Below the pieces are notes generated by a model. The model worked only from the letters and a program-made list of their open reading frames with translations. It was not told the DNA's origin and searched no databases. A stretch of DNA of 64,000 bases. Source: Pseudomonadota bacterium. GTDB taxonomy: Bacteria > Pseudomonadota > Gammaproteobacteria > Steroidobacterales > Steroidobacteraceae. The first letter of the stretch is position 1. Every line of letters starts with the position of its first letter. The position numbers were made by a program, and so were the translations under genes. The stretch is from NCBI GenBank assembly GCA_025355105.1, contig JANYAE010000126.1, forward strand, positions 1 to 64,000, in the 5' to 3' direction. Shown here in pieces: positions 54,948 through 64,000 of the stretch.

Positions 54948-56594
54948 ATGAATGGTCCGGCCGGATCGCTGCTCGCCGGGCTCCTCGTCGCCACGATCGG
55001 CAGCGCCGACGCGGCCGCGGGGCGGACCGCCGCCGAACCCTACGTCTACGCGCACCATGCGGTGTCGACGCCCGTTGCGGCCGCGCAGGCAGCCTTCGAC
55101 CGCGGCCTGACGCTCGTCTATGCCTACCAGCGCGAGGAGGCCGAGCAGGCCTTCCGGCAGGCAGCGCGCCTCGATCCAGGTTGCGCCATGGCCTTCTGGG
55201 GCGTGGCGCTCGCGCTCGGCGCCAACATCAACGAGCAGCCGACGGCGGCGCACAGCGCCGAGGCGGCCAAGGCCATCCGCCACGCCGGCGCGCTCGTTGC
55301 CCGGCGCGGCACGCGCGAAGAGCATGACTACATCGAGGCGCTGGCCGCGCGCTACAGCGCCGCCCCGGAGCCTGACTTCGACGCACTGGCGCTCGCGTAC
55401 CGCGATCGCATGCGCGAGCTCGTGCAGCGCCACCCGCAGGATCCTGATGCCGCGGCGCTGTTTGCCGAAGCGATCATGGACCTGCACCCCTGGCGGCTGT
55501 GGACCCCGGCCGGCGAGCCGCGCGACGGGACGGCGGAACTGGTCACGGTCATCGAGACGGGTCTGCGGGCGCACCCGGAGCACCTTGGCTTGCTGCACTT
55601 CTACATCCACGCCGTCGAGGCCAGCCGCGAGCCCGGCCGGGCGCTCGCCGGCGCCCGCCGCCTCGCGGCGCTGCCGATGGAGCCGGCCGCGGCGCACCTC
55701 GTGCACATGCCGGCGCACACCTTCCTGCGGGTCGGCGACTGGCAGGCCGCGGTCGACGCGAATGAGCACGCCGTGCATCAGGCGGTGGGCTTTCGCCAGT
55801 CGAAGGACCCGGACGTGGAGCATGCCTGCAGCCATTGCCTGCAGTTCCTGAGCTACGCCTACGGCATGCAGGGCAACGCCGCCGGCGCGCGCGAGGCTGC
55901 CGGGCGCGCCCGCGGCCTCGACTCGGAACCCTCTGACCTGATCGCCGTGCTGGCGCGCTTCGGCGACTGGCCCGAGCTGCTCGCGCTGCCGGACCCGGCC
56001 GCCGAGCAGCCGGCGGGCGCAAGCAACCGGCACCTCGTCAGCGCGCTCTGGCACTACGGCCGCGGGCTCGCCGAGCTCGCCAGCCTGCACGCGGATCGCG
56101 CCGCCGCGGAACTAGGCGCGCTGCGCAGCGAGGCGGCGCAGGTGCCGGCGGCACCGGTGTTCGGCGACCAGCCGGACGTGGCCCACGTGATCGACAAGCT
56201 CGAGGCCGCCGAGAGCGCCACGATCCTGGCGCTGGCCGAGCACGTGCTCGCCGCGCGGCTCGCGTTCGCCGCCGGGCGGACCGCCGAGGCCGAGTCACTG
56301 CTGCAGGAGGCGGTCGCGATCCAGGACCACGCCGAGTACACCGAGCCGCCGCCCTGGCACGTGCCGCTGCGGGAGACGCTGGCCGTCGTGCAGTTTCGCA
56401 GCGGCGCGATCGCCGAGGCCGAGCGATCGCTGCGCGAGTGCCTCGAGTACACGCCGCACGACGCGCGCGCACTGATCGGGCTGCGGCAGGTGCTCGAGGC
56501 GAGCGGCCGTGTCGCCGAGGCCCGCGCGCTGGACGTCGAGATCGCCGCCGCGTCGCGCTTTGCGGATCGGCCGCTGCGCTGGGATCCGTTCTAG
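54948..56594 (+). CDS. Exported TPR-repeat protein
   Basis: 548 residues. A hydrophobic leader (LLAGLLVATIGSADAAAG) suggests export. TPR-like helices: AAFDRGLTLVYAYQREEAEQAFRQAARLDPGCAMAFWGVALALG near the start, LARFGDWPELLAL in the middle and AEAERSLRECLEYTPHDARALIGLRQVLEASGRVAEARAL near the end. Between them is LLHFYIHAVEASREPGRALAGARRLAALPMEPAAAHLVHMPAHTFLRVGDW, conserved in a family of secreted TPR proteins of unknown function. A GTG two codons earlier is also possible. Confidence 0.8.
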   Translation: MNGPAGSLLAGLLVATIGSADAAAGRTAAEPYVYAHHAVSTPVAAAQAAFDRGLTLVYAYQREEAEQAFRQAARLDPGCAMAFWGVALALGANINEQPTAAHSAEAAKAIRHAGALVARRGTREEHDYIEALAARYSAAPEPDFDALALAYRDRMRELVQRHPQDPDAAALFAEAIMDLHPWRLWTPAGEPRDGTAELVTVIETGLRAHPEHLGLLHFYIHAVEASREPGRALAGARRLAALPMEPAAAHLVHMPAHTFLRVGDWQAAVDANEHAVHQAVGFRQSKDPDVEHACSHCLQFLSYAYGMQGNAAGAREAAGRARGLDSEPSDLIAVLARFGDWPELLALPDPAAEQPAGASNRHLVSALWHYGRGLAELASLHADRAAAELGALRSEAAQVPAAPVFGDQPDVAHVIDKLEAAESATILALAEHVLAARLAFAAGRTAEAESLLQEAVAIQDHAEYTEPPPWHVPLRETLAVVQFRSGAIAEAERSLRECLEYTPHDARALIGLRQVLEASGRVAEARALDVEIAAASRFADRPLRWDPF

Positions 56595-56617
56595 CGGCGC
56601 GGCCGACCGGTCCCGCC

Positions 56618-58510
56618 TCAGTCGACCTCCGCCAGCCCGAGCAGCGGCGGCAGCGGGCAGCGCAGCAGCGCGCACACCGCGCGCAGCAGCTCCGCCTCCT
56701 CGATGTGCACCGTGCCGTCGTGGAGCACGGTGCGGCCGAGGCCGTCGACCAGCAGCTCCTTGGCCGCGGCGCCGAGCGCCGCGAGCCGTGCCAGCGCGAG
56801 GTTGAGTGCCGCCGGCCACGCCGCCGGGTCCGGCGACTTGAAGTCGGGCCGCTCGCGCGGCAGCAGCGTCGCGAGGCCGCGCTCGTAGGCGCGACGCGCC
56901 TCGACCGGCTCGTCGCGTCCGGCGCTCGCGACGACGGCGAACAAGGTGCCGAGCTCCGCCGCGCAGTCGTCGAGCCCGAGGGCGCGCGGCAGCCGCGGCG
57001 GCTCGAGCTGGTCGCCGAGGTAGCGTGACGCGAGCGCGCCGAGCAGATACTCGAGCGGCGAGATGCGCGTGTCGGCGTGCGCCAGCTCGGCCGTAAGCGC
57101 CGCGAGCGTGGCACGCCGCTCCCGCGGTAGCGCCTTCAGGACCGGCAGTGCGCGCTGCAGCAGCGGCAGGTACTGGGCAACGGCGATCGAGCCGACTTCG
57201 CCGGCGAACATCGCCACCGCGCTCGCGACCGGCTCGCCGAGCGCCGCGCGGATCCGGCCGAGCTGTGCCGCGCGTACCGCCGGCTCGGCCGACAGGCCGA
57301 CCGCGAGCCACAGGCACGCGGCGGTCGAGCCGCGCGCGAGCGCGGCCTCGAGTCGCGGCGGCAGCGCGGCGTGCAGCGCCGCGGCGAACTCGACCGCCGA
57401 CGCGCCGGGATTGCCGACGTGGCTGCTGAGCGGCCGCGCGGCGCTGCCGGCGCCGGCCGCGAGTCCGGCGACCGCGCCGCCGTCGGCCTCGAGCTCGGCA
57501 GGCGCCGGCGTCAGGTCGGGCGTCTCGAGCTCGCTGACGTCGTAACGCGGGTCGAGGCGCAGGATGCGGGTGGCGAGCGGCGGGTGCGTCGAGTACAGCC
57601 GCTCGCGTGACGGCGCGATGAAGAGGTGCGCCAGGTCCTCGCCCTCCGCCGCGTGCACCGTCGAGCCGCCAGGCGTGCGGGCGATACGCACCAGCGCGTC
57701 GCGCAGCGCGCCCGGGTCGCGCGTGAACTGCACGCTCGAGGCGTCGGCGAGGAACTCGCGCTGGCGGCAGATCGCGGCCTGCAGCAGCCGGCCGAACAGC
57801 ACCCCGATGTAGCCGAGCGCCATGATGACCAGCGAGGCGGCGAGGAACGGCATGACGCGGCCACTGCCGCGCAGACCGCGCAGCGTGTAGCGCGCGACGA
57901 TCGCGATCACCAGCAGCCCGAACAACGGACCCGCGAGCCGCGTGTTGAGGCGCATGTCGCCGTTCAGCAGGTGGCTGAACTCGTGGCCGATGACGCCGGC
58001 GAGCTGCGCCCGGTCGAGCCGTTCCAGCGCGCCGCGGGTCACCGTGATCGCGGCGTCGGCCGGCGTAAAGCCGGCGGCGAAGGCGTTGATGCCCGGCTCC
58101 TGGTCGAGGACATAGACCTCCGGCACCGGCACGCCGGAAGCGATCGCCATCTCCTCGACGACGTTCAGCAGCCGCCGGCGCCTGGGGTCGGCGCTCTCGC
58201 GCGTGATACGGCTAGCGCCGAGCGAACTCGCGACCGCGCCACCGCCGGCAGACAGCTGCGCGACGCGATGCAGCGCAGCGACGCCGATGACACCGAGCAC
58301 GCCGAGCGCCGTGATCGCCAGCACGCCTGGGTGCTCGAGGATGCGGTCCGTGTACGGCTGCGACGAATAGATGTTGCTGTTGAACAGCATGTACACCCAG
58401 GCGACGATCCAGGCGATCGCGCCGACGACCAGCGCGACGGCGAGCGCATAGCCGCCGAGCAGCAGGCGGGTGCGCGAGTGCGCGGCCGCCTGTGCCGCGA
58501 AGAAGTTCAT
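56618..58510 (-). CDS. M48-family zinc metalloprotease (HtpX-like, extended)
   Basis: A 630-residue membrane protease. Two N-terminal helices (YALAVALVVGAIAWIVAWVYML; VLAITALGVLGVIGVAALHRV). The zinc site is HEFSH in AGVIGHEFSHLLNGDM. Two more helices follow (FGLLVIAIVARYT; LAASLVIMALGYIGVLFG), and then EFLADASSVQFTRDPGALRDAL with the third ligand Glu. The C-terminal 300 residues are an extra helical domain. The stop of LemA lies just before its start, forming the common LemA-M48 pair for membrane protein quality control. Confidence 0.9.
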   Translation of the reverse strand: MNFFAAQAAAHSRTRLLLGGYALAVALVVGAIAWIVAWVYMLFNSNIYSSQPYTDRILEHPGVLAITALGVLGVIGVAALHRVAQLSAGGGAVASSLGASRITRESADPRRRRLLNVVEEMAIASGVPVPEVYVLDQEPGINAFAAGFTPADAAITVTRGALERLDRAQLAGVIGHEFSHLLNGDMRLNTRLAGPLFGLLVIAIVARYTLRGLRGSGRVMPFLAASLVIMALGYIGVLFGRLLQAAICRQREFLADASSVQFTRDPGALRDALVRIARTPGGSTVHAAEGEDLAHLFIAPSRERLYSTHPPLATRILRLDPRYDVSELETPDLTPAPAELEADGGAVAGLAAGAGSAARPLSSHVGNPGASAVEFAAALHAALPPRLEAALARGSTAACLWLAVGLSAEPAVRAAQLGRIRAALGEPVASAVAMFAGEVGSIAVAQYLPLLQRALPVLKALPRERRATLAALTAELAHADTRISPLEYLLGALASRYLGDQLEPPRLPRALGLDDCAAELGTLFAVVASAGRDEPVEARRAYERGLATLLPRERPDFKSPDPAAWPAALNLALARLAALGAAAKELLVDGLGRTVLHDGTVHIEEAELLRAVCALLRCPLPPLLGLAEVD

Positions 58511-58511
58511 C

Positions 58512-59099
58512 TCAGCCGAACTTCACCTCGGGGGCGGCGCGTTTGGTAGGCGACTCGATCTCCAGCATCGCGGCCGGGCTGAAGCCGAAGGTGCCGGCGA
58601 CGAGGTTGTTCGGGAACACCTCGCGCGAATTGTTGTAGTCGAGCACCGCGTCGTTGTAGGCCTGGCGTGCGAACGACACCCGGTTCTCGGTGGAGGTCAG
58701 CTCCTCCATCAGCTGCGCCATCGTCTGGTTCGCCTTGAGGTCCGGGTAGGCCTCGGCCACCGCCAGCAGCCGCCCCAGCGCGCCGCCGAGCGCGCCCTCG
58801 GCGCCGGCGAGTGTCGCGACCGCAGCGGGATTGCCCGGCGCGGCGGCGGCGCCCTTCAGGCCCGCGACCGCGGCGTTGCGGGCACTGATCACCGCCTCGA
58901 GCGTGCCGCGCTCGTGCGCGAGGTAGCCCTTCGCGGTCTCGACCAGGTTCGGAATCAGGTCGTAGCGGCGAGTCAGCTGCACGTCGATCTGCGCAAAGGC
59001 GTTGTGGTACGCATTGCGGGACGAGACCAGCCGGTTGTAGATCACGATCGGAACGCCGATCACGACCACGACGATGACCAGGAAGATCGCGACGCCCAT
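58512..59099 (-). CDS. LemA-family protein
   Basis: 195 residues: one N-terminal membrane helix (IFLVIVVVVIGVPIVIYNRLV) and a helical domain with NAYHNAFAQIDVQLTRRYDLIPNLVETAKGYLAHER, VAEAYPDLKANQTMAQLMEELTSTENRVSFARQAYNDAVLDYNNSREVFP and a short tail. This is the classical LemA sequence. The M48 gene follows after one base, so the two are one transcript. Function in the family is poorly known. Confidence 0.95.
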   Translation of the reverse strand: MGVAIFLVIVVVVIGVPIVIYNRLVSSRNAYHNAFAQIDVQLTRRYDLIPNLVETAKGYLAHERGTLEAVISARNAAVAGLKGAAAAPGNPAAVATLAGAEGALGGALGRLLAVAEAYPDLKANQTMAQLMEELTSTENRVSFARQAYNDAVLDYNNSREVFPNNLVAGTFGFSPAAMLEIESPTKRAAPEVKFG

Positions 59100-59353
59100 G
59101 CCACCTCCAGCCGGCAGGTGGCCGGCGATTGCCTATCTAGCACTCGCGGTGCGGCCGAGTCGAGGGCCGCAGTCACCTGCCGGCCACGGGCCGGTGACGG
59201 GCCGGGTCAGGGCGCGGCCCGAACGTCTTCCCGCAGCGCGAACTCGGCCGCGCGGCAGGCGCCTGTGACGCGGCGCGCACGGCCGCGGGCCGGTGGTGGC
59301 CGCGGCTGCCCTGCGCGGGTACCATGGCGGCCCGTTTTGGACCGGCCTCGCCC

Positions 59354-60697
59354 ATGCATCCTGTGCCCCGCGTCGGCTTCGTCAGCCTCGGCTGCCCGAA
59401 GGCGCTCGTCGACTCCGAGCGCATCCTCACGCAGCTGCGCGCCGAGGGCTACGACATCGCGCCGACCTACCAGGACGCGGACCTGGTCGTGGTCAACACC
59501 TGCGGCTTCATCGACGACGCGATCGACGAGTCGCTCGAGACGATCGGCGAGGCGCTCCGCGAGAACGGTAAGGTCATCGTGACCGGCTGCCTCGGCGCAC
59601 AGCCGGAGCGGATCCGCGCGCGCCACCCGCACGTGCTCGGCATCACCGGGCCGCATGCCTACGAGGACGTGCTCCGCAACGTCCACGAGCATCTGCCGCG
59701 ACCGCATGACCCATTCGCCGACCTCGTGCCGGCGCAGGGCGTCAAGCTGACGCCGCGGCACTACGCGTACCTCAAGATTTCCGAGGGCTGCAACCACCGC
59801 TGCAGCTTCTGCATCATCCCGTCGATGCGCGGCGACCTCGTCAGCCGGCCGATTCCGCTGGTGCTCAACGAGGGAATCCGCCTGCTGAACGCCGGCGTGC
59901 GCGAGCTGCTGGTGATCTCGCAGGACACGAGCGCCTACGGCGCCGACCTCAAGTACCGCGCCGAGCAGTGGGGTTCGCGCCAGATCCGCACCAAGTTCAT
60001 CGACCTCGCGCGCGAGCTCGGCGCGCTCGCCGCCGAGCGCGGCGCGTGGCTGCGGCTGCACTACGTCTATCCGTATCCGCACGTCGACGAGGTGCTGCCG
60101 CTGATGGCCGCGGGGCAGGTGCTGCCCTACCTCGACATCCCGTTCCAGCACGGCAGCCCGCGGATCCTCAAGCTGATGAAGCGTCCGGCGCATGCCGAGA
60201 ACACGCTGGCGCGCATCAAGTCGTGGCGCAAGCTGCTGCCGTCGCTGGCGATTCGCAGCACATTCATCGTCGGCTTCCCCGGCGAGACCGAAGCGGACTT
60301 CCAGCTGCTGCTCGACTGGCTTGCCGAGGCCGAGCTCGATCGCGTCGGCTGCTTCAAGTATTCCCCGGTTGCCGGCGCAAGCGCCAACGCGCTGCCGGAC
60401 GCGGTGCCAGACGAACTCAAGGCGGAACGCCTCGCGCGCTTCATGGAGGCCGCGGCCGGCATCAGCACGACGCGCCTAGCCACGCGTGTCGGCGCAAGCG
60501 AGCGCGTGCTCGTCGACGCCGTCGACGCCTCGGGTAAGGCCGCGGTCGCGCTCGCGCGCAGCTTCGCCGACGCGCCGGAAATCGACGGCAGCGTGCGAAT
60601 CCGCGGCGCCGGCGTTGCCCGCCTCGCGGTCGGCGAGTTCGCCGACGTCAAGATCACCGCCGCCGACACCTACGATCTGGGCGCGCGCCTCGCCTGA
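59354..60697 (+). CDS. rimO: Ribosomal protein S12 methylthiotransferase
   Basis: A radical-SAM enzyme of about 447 residues that adds a methylthio group to Asp88 of ribosomal protein S12. It has [27 protein letters not shown] (first cluster Cys), [18 protein letters not shown], and the SAM cluster C146-x3-C150-x2-C153 in [31 protein letters not shown] and [14 protein letters not shown] are typical. A TRAM domain ends the protein. The ATG at 59354 fits the family; an ATG ten codons earlier (59324) is possible. Confidence 0.96.
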   Translation: MHPVPRVGFVSLGCPKALVDSERILTQLRAEGYDIAPTYQDADLVVVNTCGFIDDAIDESLETIGEALRENGKVIVTGCLGAQPERIRARHPHVLGITGPHAYEDVLRNVHEHLPRPHDPFADLVPAQGVKLTPRHYAYLKISEGCNHRCSFCIIPSMRGDLVSRPIPLVLNEGIRLLNAGVRELLVISQDTSAYGADLKYRAEQWGSRQIRTKFIDLARELGALAAERGAWLRLHYVYPYPHVDEVLPLMAAGQVLPYLDIPFQHGSPRILKLMKRPAHAENTLARIKSWRKLLPSLAIRSTFIVGFPGETEADFQLLLDWLAEAELDRVGCFKYSPVAGASANALPDAVPDELKAERLARFMEAAAGISTTRLATRVGASERVLVDAVDASGKAAVALARSFADAPEIDGSVRIRGAGVARLAVGEFADVKITAADTYDLGARLA

Positions 60698-60709
60698 GGG
60701 CGGCGCCGC

Positions 60710-61564
60710 TCAGCGCGCCGGGTTCAGCATCTCGAGCGCCAGCCGGCAGCTGCCGCCGACGTCCCACGCGTGCACGAACACATAGCGTCGCGCCGGAGCG
60801 TCGAGGCGCGCGGCGACGTCGTACTCGCCGTAGCTGATCTGCACGTCGCCGCCATTGGCGCTCAGCGTCTTGGCGGCGCGCAGCTTGGCGAGGCGGGCAT
60901 CCCTGAGCGGGTCGGCCTTGAGCCAGGTGGAGCGGCCGTCGGTGAGCGTGGTGCCGGCGAGCAGCAGGCGCGCGTCGTCGGCGAGGTATTCCTTGAGCGC
61001 GGCGGCGCGGCCCTTGTCCTGCCAGCGCGCGGCGAAGGCGAGGCTGCAGTCGCTTGCGCGACCGTGGCCGCCGCCGGCGCGCCGCAGCCGCGGCGTCACC
61101 TCCAGCTGGCGCGGCACGAGGCGGTCGTCGAGCGGATAGGACACGCCGCCGTCGAGCAACACCTGCCAGCTGCCGCCGTCGCCGCGGCGCCAGACCGTGA
61201 AGTAGTGGCCCGCGGCCGCTGGCAACTCGGCGGTCGAGGTCTTGTAGGCGAGGAACGGGCCGCTTGCCCAGCCGAAGTCGCCGGCGCCGGAGATACTCGC
61301 GAGGTCAGGGCGCCAGCGCAGCGGCGCTCCCGGCGCAGGCCCTTCCTCGGTGGCCGCGCGACCCGGCGTCGGCTGTGGTCCGAGCACGACCGAGCTCTCC
61401 GCCAGGAACTCGAGGAAACCCGCGCGGGTGCCGTGCTCGATGGCGGCGCGCTCGAAGGCGCGCTCGTTGTCGACGATCAGCTGCGCGCTCGGCGTCGCGG
61501 CAGCGGCGGCGCCGGCCGCGAGCGCGAGCAGCAGTGCGAGCGGCGAGGCAGGGGACGAGGCCAT
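60710..61564 (-). CDS. Exported NTF2-like/DUF4440-type protein
   Basis: 284 residues with a signal peptide (LALLLALAAGAAAAA). The first half contains LIVDNERAFERAAIEHGTRAGFLEFLAESSVVLGP and GWASGPFLAYKTSTAELPAAAGHYFTVWRRGDGGSWQVLLDGG, a SnoaL/DUF4440-like cone fold. The second half appears to repeat it in divergent form (KGRAAALKEYLADDARLLLAGTTLTDG ... YVFVHAWDVGGSCRLALEML). No catalytic residue can be named. It converges on rimO with 12 bases between stops. Confidence 0.7.
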   Translation of the reverse strand: MASSPASPLALLLALAAGAAAAATPSAQLIVDNERAFERAAIEHGTRAGFLEFLAESSVVLGPQPTPGRAATEEGPAPGAPLRWRPDLASISGAGDFGWASGPFLAYKTSTAELPAAAGHYFTVWRRGDGGSWQVLLDGGVSYPLDDRLVPRQLEVTPRLRRAGGGHGRASDCSLAFAARWQDKGRAAALKEYLADDARLLLAGTTLTDGRSTWLKADPLRDARLAKLRAAKTLSANGGDVQISYGEYDVAARLDAPARRYVFVHAWDVGGSCRLALEMLNPAR

Positions 61565-61619
61565 CGAGGATCCTTTGGCGATCGGGTGCGACCCGAAGTG
61601 GTGGCGGCTGCTGCGGCGC

Positions 61620-62501
61620 TCAGAGCGCGGGCAGGCTCGAGAGGATGCCGAGCCGCAGGTCCTTGAAGCGCGGCGCGAAGCCGAGCTCCTCGCGGATCCG
61701 GCTGCTGTCGACGCGGCGCGACTCCGCGAGGTACGACATCAGCCCCGGTGACAGCACCTGCTCGGCCTCGGCGCGCGACACGAGCTCAGGCGGCGGCAGG
61801 CCGATCAATGTCGCGACGCGCTCGAAGTATTCGGTCATCGAGGTCGGGTTGCCGTCGGTGACGTTGTAGATCCGTTCCACCGCGCGCGGCGCGCTGCCGG
61901 CCAGGAAGCACGCGGCCACCAGATCGTCGACGTGGATGCGGCTCGAGAAGCCGGCCTCGGAGTGGCGGATCATCGGCTCGCGGCGCTTCAGGCGCTCGAT
62001 CGGCAGCCGGCCGGGGCCGTAGATGCCCGGCACGCGCAGGATGGTCCAGCCGACGCCCTGCCGCTCACACCACTCGCGCACGGCGCGCTCGGCGTCGACG
62101 CGTCGCATCGCGCGCTCGGTCGCGGGATTCAGCGGCGCGTCCTCGGCGACCAGTTCGCCGCCGGTATTGCCGTAGACGCCGGTGGTCGACAGGTAGACGA
62201 GCCGCGCCGGCTGCGTCGGCAGCTTGGCGAGAAAGCGCTTGAGGCGCGGGTCGGTCGTGCCGCTCGGCGGCGGGGCGATCAGGTAGAAGACCACCGTCGC
62301 CGTGCCGATGCCGCGCGGTACCGGCGCTTCGGCGGAATCCAGATCCCAGCTGACTGCGTCGATGCCCTGCGCATCGAGCTCGGTGGCGCTCGCCTCGCTG
62401 CGCGTCAGGCCGACCACCGGGCCACGCGACAACAACGCCCGGGCAAGTCGCCTGCCGACGTATCCGCAGCCTGCAACCAGATATCGCGCGGTGCCGCTCA
62501 T
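61620..62501 (-). CDS. NAD-dependent epimerase/SDR-family protein (YeeZ-like)
   Basis: 293 residues. An atypical nucleotide loop LVAGCGYVGRRLARALL starts the Rossmann fold; VVFYLIAPP and LVYLSTTGVYGNTGG hold the conserved Y-G-N-T-G segment of YeeZ-like proteins, and LRVPGIYGPGRLPIERL follows. The Y-x3-K catalytic pair is not evident, as in this subgroup. The start at 62501 is the ATG directly before SGTARYLVAGCGYVG. It is divergent from the flavin reductase by 40 bases. Confidence 0.85.
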   Translation of the reverse strand: MSGTARYLVAGCGYVGRRLARALLSRGPVVGLTRSEASATELDAQGIDAVSWDLDSAEAPVPRGIGTATVVFYLIAPPPSGTTDPRLKRFLAKLPTQPARLVYLSTTGVYGNTGGELVAEDAPLNPATERAMRRVDAERAVREWCERQGVGWTILRVPGIYGPGRLPIERLKRREPMIRHSEAGFSSRIHVDDLVAACFLAGSAPRAVERIYNVTDGNPTSMTEYFERVATLIGLPPPELVSRAEAEQVLSPGLMSYLAESRRVDSSRIREELGFAPRFKDLRLGILSSLPAL

Positions 62502-62541
62502 GGGCAGCATTCTAGGCGGTTTGCGGGCACACTGGCGGCCC

Positions 62542-63576
62542 ATGGAGCTGACGCTGCGTCCCCAGAACCGGGCCGTCCGCCTCGAGCCGGGTCGGTCGGT
62601 GCTCGAGTCGGCGCTGGCCGCCCACCTCAATCTCCCGCACAGCTGCAAGGGTGGCAACTGCGGCTCGTGCCGCGCGCGGCTGGTCGCCGGCTCGGTGAGC
62701 TATCCGCGCGGTCGCACGCTCGGCCTCAGCGAGGCGGAGGCCGCGGCCGGCTACGTGCTGCTGTGCCAGGCGGTCCCGGAGGGCGACCTCGTGGTCGAGG
62801 CGCGCGAGATTCGCCGCGTCACCGACGTCGAGATCAAGACCCTGCCGTGCCGCGTCGAGCGCCTCGAGCGGCTCGCAGCGGACGTCATGGGCCTGTACCT
62901 GCGCCTGCCGGCGGTCGAGGACTTCCACTTTCGCGCCGGCCAGTACCTCGACGTGATGCTGCCGGGCGGGCGCCGCCGCAGCTTCTCGATCGCCTCGCCG
63001 CCGCACGACGCGGGGCTCATCGAGCTGCACGTCCGGCGCGTCGGCGCGGGCGAGTTCACCGAGCGCGTATTCAGCACGCTCGCGGCCGGAGCGCTGCTGC
63101 AGATCGAGGGTCCGCTCGGCCAGTTCGTCTACCGCGAGCCGGCCGATCCCGCGACCGCCGGTCCGCTGGTGCTGGTGGCCGGCGGCACCGGCTTCGCGCC
63201 GGTCAAGTCGATCCTGCGCCATCTGCTCGAGACCGGCGTGCGACGGCCGCTGCACCTGTACTGGGGCGCGCGCCATGAGGCGGATCTGTACCAGGATGCA
63301 TGGGTGCGCGAGCGGCTCACGCGCTTCACGGAACTGCGCTACGTGCCGGTGCTGTCTATGGCCGCGCCCGACGAGGCCGCGCGCTACCGGACCGGTTTCG
63401 TCCACGAGGCGGTGCTCGCCGATTTTGCGCAGCTCGCGACCGCCGAGGTCTACGCCGCCGGCCCGCCGGCACTGATCGCGGCGCTGCAGGCGACGCTGCC
63501 GGCGCGCGGCCTCGCGCCCGAGCGGCTGTACTTCGACTCGTTCGAATACGCGCCGGACGCGCTCGCGCGTCGCTAG
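62542..63576 (+). CDS. 2Fe-2S ferredoxin / FAD / NAD(P)H reductase
   Basis: A 344-residue electron-transfer flavoprotein. A plant-type ferredoxin domain occupies about 1-90 with C35-x4-C40-x2-C43 (SCKGGNCGSC) and a fourth Cys in VLLCQ. The FAD-binding part has GQYLDVMLPGGRRRSFSIASPP (R-x-F-S-I/L-A-S), and the NAD domain has LVLVAGGTGFAPVKSIL and EVYAAGPPALI. This is the arrangement of CDP-6-deoxy-glucoseen reductase (AscD/RfbI-like) and phenol-hydroxylase reductases. The partner enzyme is not in the window. Confidence 0.93.
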   Translation: MELTLRPQNRAVRLEPGRSVLESALAAHLNLPHSCKGGNCGSCRARLVAGSVSYPRGRTLGLSEAEAAAGYVLLCQAVPEGDLVVEAREIRRVTDVEIKTLPCRVERLERLAADVMGLYLRLPAVEDFHFRAGQYLDVMLPGGRRRSFSIASPPHDAGLIELHVRRVGAGEFTERVFSTLAAGALLQIEGPLGQFVYREPADPATAGPLVLVAGGTGFAPVKSILRHLLETGVRRPLHLYWGARHEADLYQDAWVRERLTRFTELRYVPVLSMAAPDEAARYRTGFVHEAVLADFAQLATAEVYAAGPPALIAALQATLPARGLAPERLYFDSFEYAPDALARR

Positions 63577-64000
63577 CGACGCGGCGCGCCGAAGCGGCGC
63601 TGCTTGAGCGGCGGCAGCACCGGCTTCTTGCCGGTGACCAGCGCGATGCCGTCCTTGAGCAGCGCCAGCGCCCGCTCCCCTTCGCCGAGCTGCTCGAGCA
63701 GCTGCGCGAGCAGCTGCACGGTCTCGGCGCGCGGCCGCAGCGCCTGGCTCATCTCGAGGTAGCTGCGCGCCTTGCCGTAGAGCTCGGCGTTGAGGCAGAG
63801 CCGCGCGCAGCTCACGAGCAGCGCCGGGTCGTCGCACCGCGCGCGCAGCCAGCCCTCGGCAACGCGCAGCCGGTCGAGCGGGTCGCCGCCGCCGAGCTCG
63901 CCATACAAGAGCACCGCCGGCTCGAACCAGTCCGCGTCGAGCAGCTCCTTGAGCACCGCCGCGGCGCGCTCCGGTGCGCCGAAGCGCGCGAGCCCGCGCG
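63573..64000 (-). CDS. HemY-like TPR protein, C-terminal part (partial)
   Basis: The gene continues past the right edge; the frame stays open to 64000. About 140 residues are seen. RLCLNAELYGKARSYLEMSQALRPRAETVQLLAQLLEQLGEGERAL is the C-terminal TPR pattern of the HemY family of membrane proteins found next to heme-synthesis genes in Gammaproteobacteria. Its stop overlaps the reductase stop by 4 bases, convergently. Function of the family is not settled, and a general TPR protein cannot be excluded. Confidence 0.75.
   Translation of the reverse strand, partial: RGLARFGAPERAAAVLKELLDADWFEPAVLLYGELGGGDPLDRLRVAEGWLRARCDDPALLVSCARLCLNAELYGKARSYLEMSQALRPRAETVQLLAQLLEQLGEGERALALLKDGIALVTGKKPVLPPLKQRRFGAPRR

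Overview
This window is very GC-rich, densely coding chromosomal DNA from a gammaproteobacterium. The evidence is gene content and order: trpF-trpB-trpA at the left, and a dapF / DUF484 / xerC / (hslV-hslU) / DUF971 / ubiE-ubiJ-ubiB backbone at the right, an order typical of Gammaproteobacteria and, with the metX-like/cysK pair, suggestive of the Xanthomonadales / Nevskiales / Steroidobacterales side of the class. The lineage is an inference. I see no tRNA, rRNA, CRISPR array, insertion sequence or phage gene. Many genes start with GTG and many overlap by 1-4 bases. Layout: 1-5220 holds the end of the tryptophan operon, a VOC-fold protein, a phospholipase-D-family lipoprotein and a hotdog-fold protein. 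5260-8805 is a signalling block: a NarL/FixJ response regulator on the minus strand, and on the plus strand a small exported lytic transglycosylase and a NarX/NreB-like sensor kinase. 8988-18706 is one tightly packed operon for an atypical type II secretion system, with gspG, F and E, actin-like PilM/GspL, PilN, PilO and PilP/GspC-like proteins, a secretin with a C-terminal cohesin-like domain, and three more pseudopilins. 19151-34018 encodes a Sco-type copper chaperone, two secreted multicopper-oxidase-like proteins and a 3605-residue secreted protein. 34090-39263 adds small exported proteins, two LolA-fold paralogues and a cytochrome c / periplasmic-binding-protein fusion. The centrepiece is 5260-39263. 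The copper ligands of one multicopper oxidase appear to be divided between two polypeptides, and the N-terminus of the giant third protein is a copper-ligand-free relative of the second one. This resembles, and differs from, the large MofA/OmpB-type multicopper proteins; in Geobacter such a protein is exported by an atypical type II system. An 18-base motif (CTAC, nine bases, CCTA) occurs upstream of the transglycosylase, the kinase, the secretion operon and the sco-oxidase operon, which suggests one regulon. My inference is a dedicated export and extracellular oxidation (metal or electron-transfer) system under two-component control. Right part, 39352-64000: an FKBP isomerase, a secreted phosphodiesterase, ubiquinone genes ubiE-ubiJ-ubiB, an esterase, a MetX-family acyltransferase whose catalytic serine is replaced by alanine, cysK, a cysteine-cluster protein, an SPFH protein, DUF971, an outer-membrane barrel, a decayed hslVU relic, xerC, DUF484, dapF, a TPR protein, an M48 protease with LemA, rimO, an exported NTF2-like protein, an epimerase, a 2Fe-2S flavin reductase and the end of a HemY-like gene.
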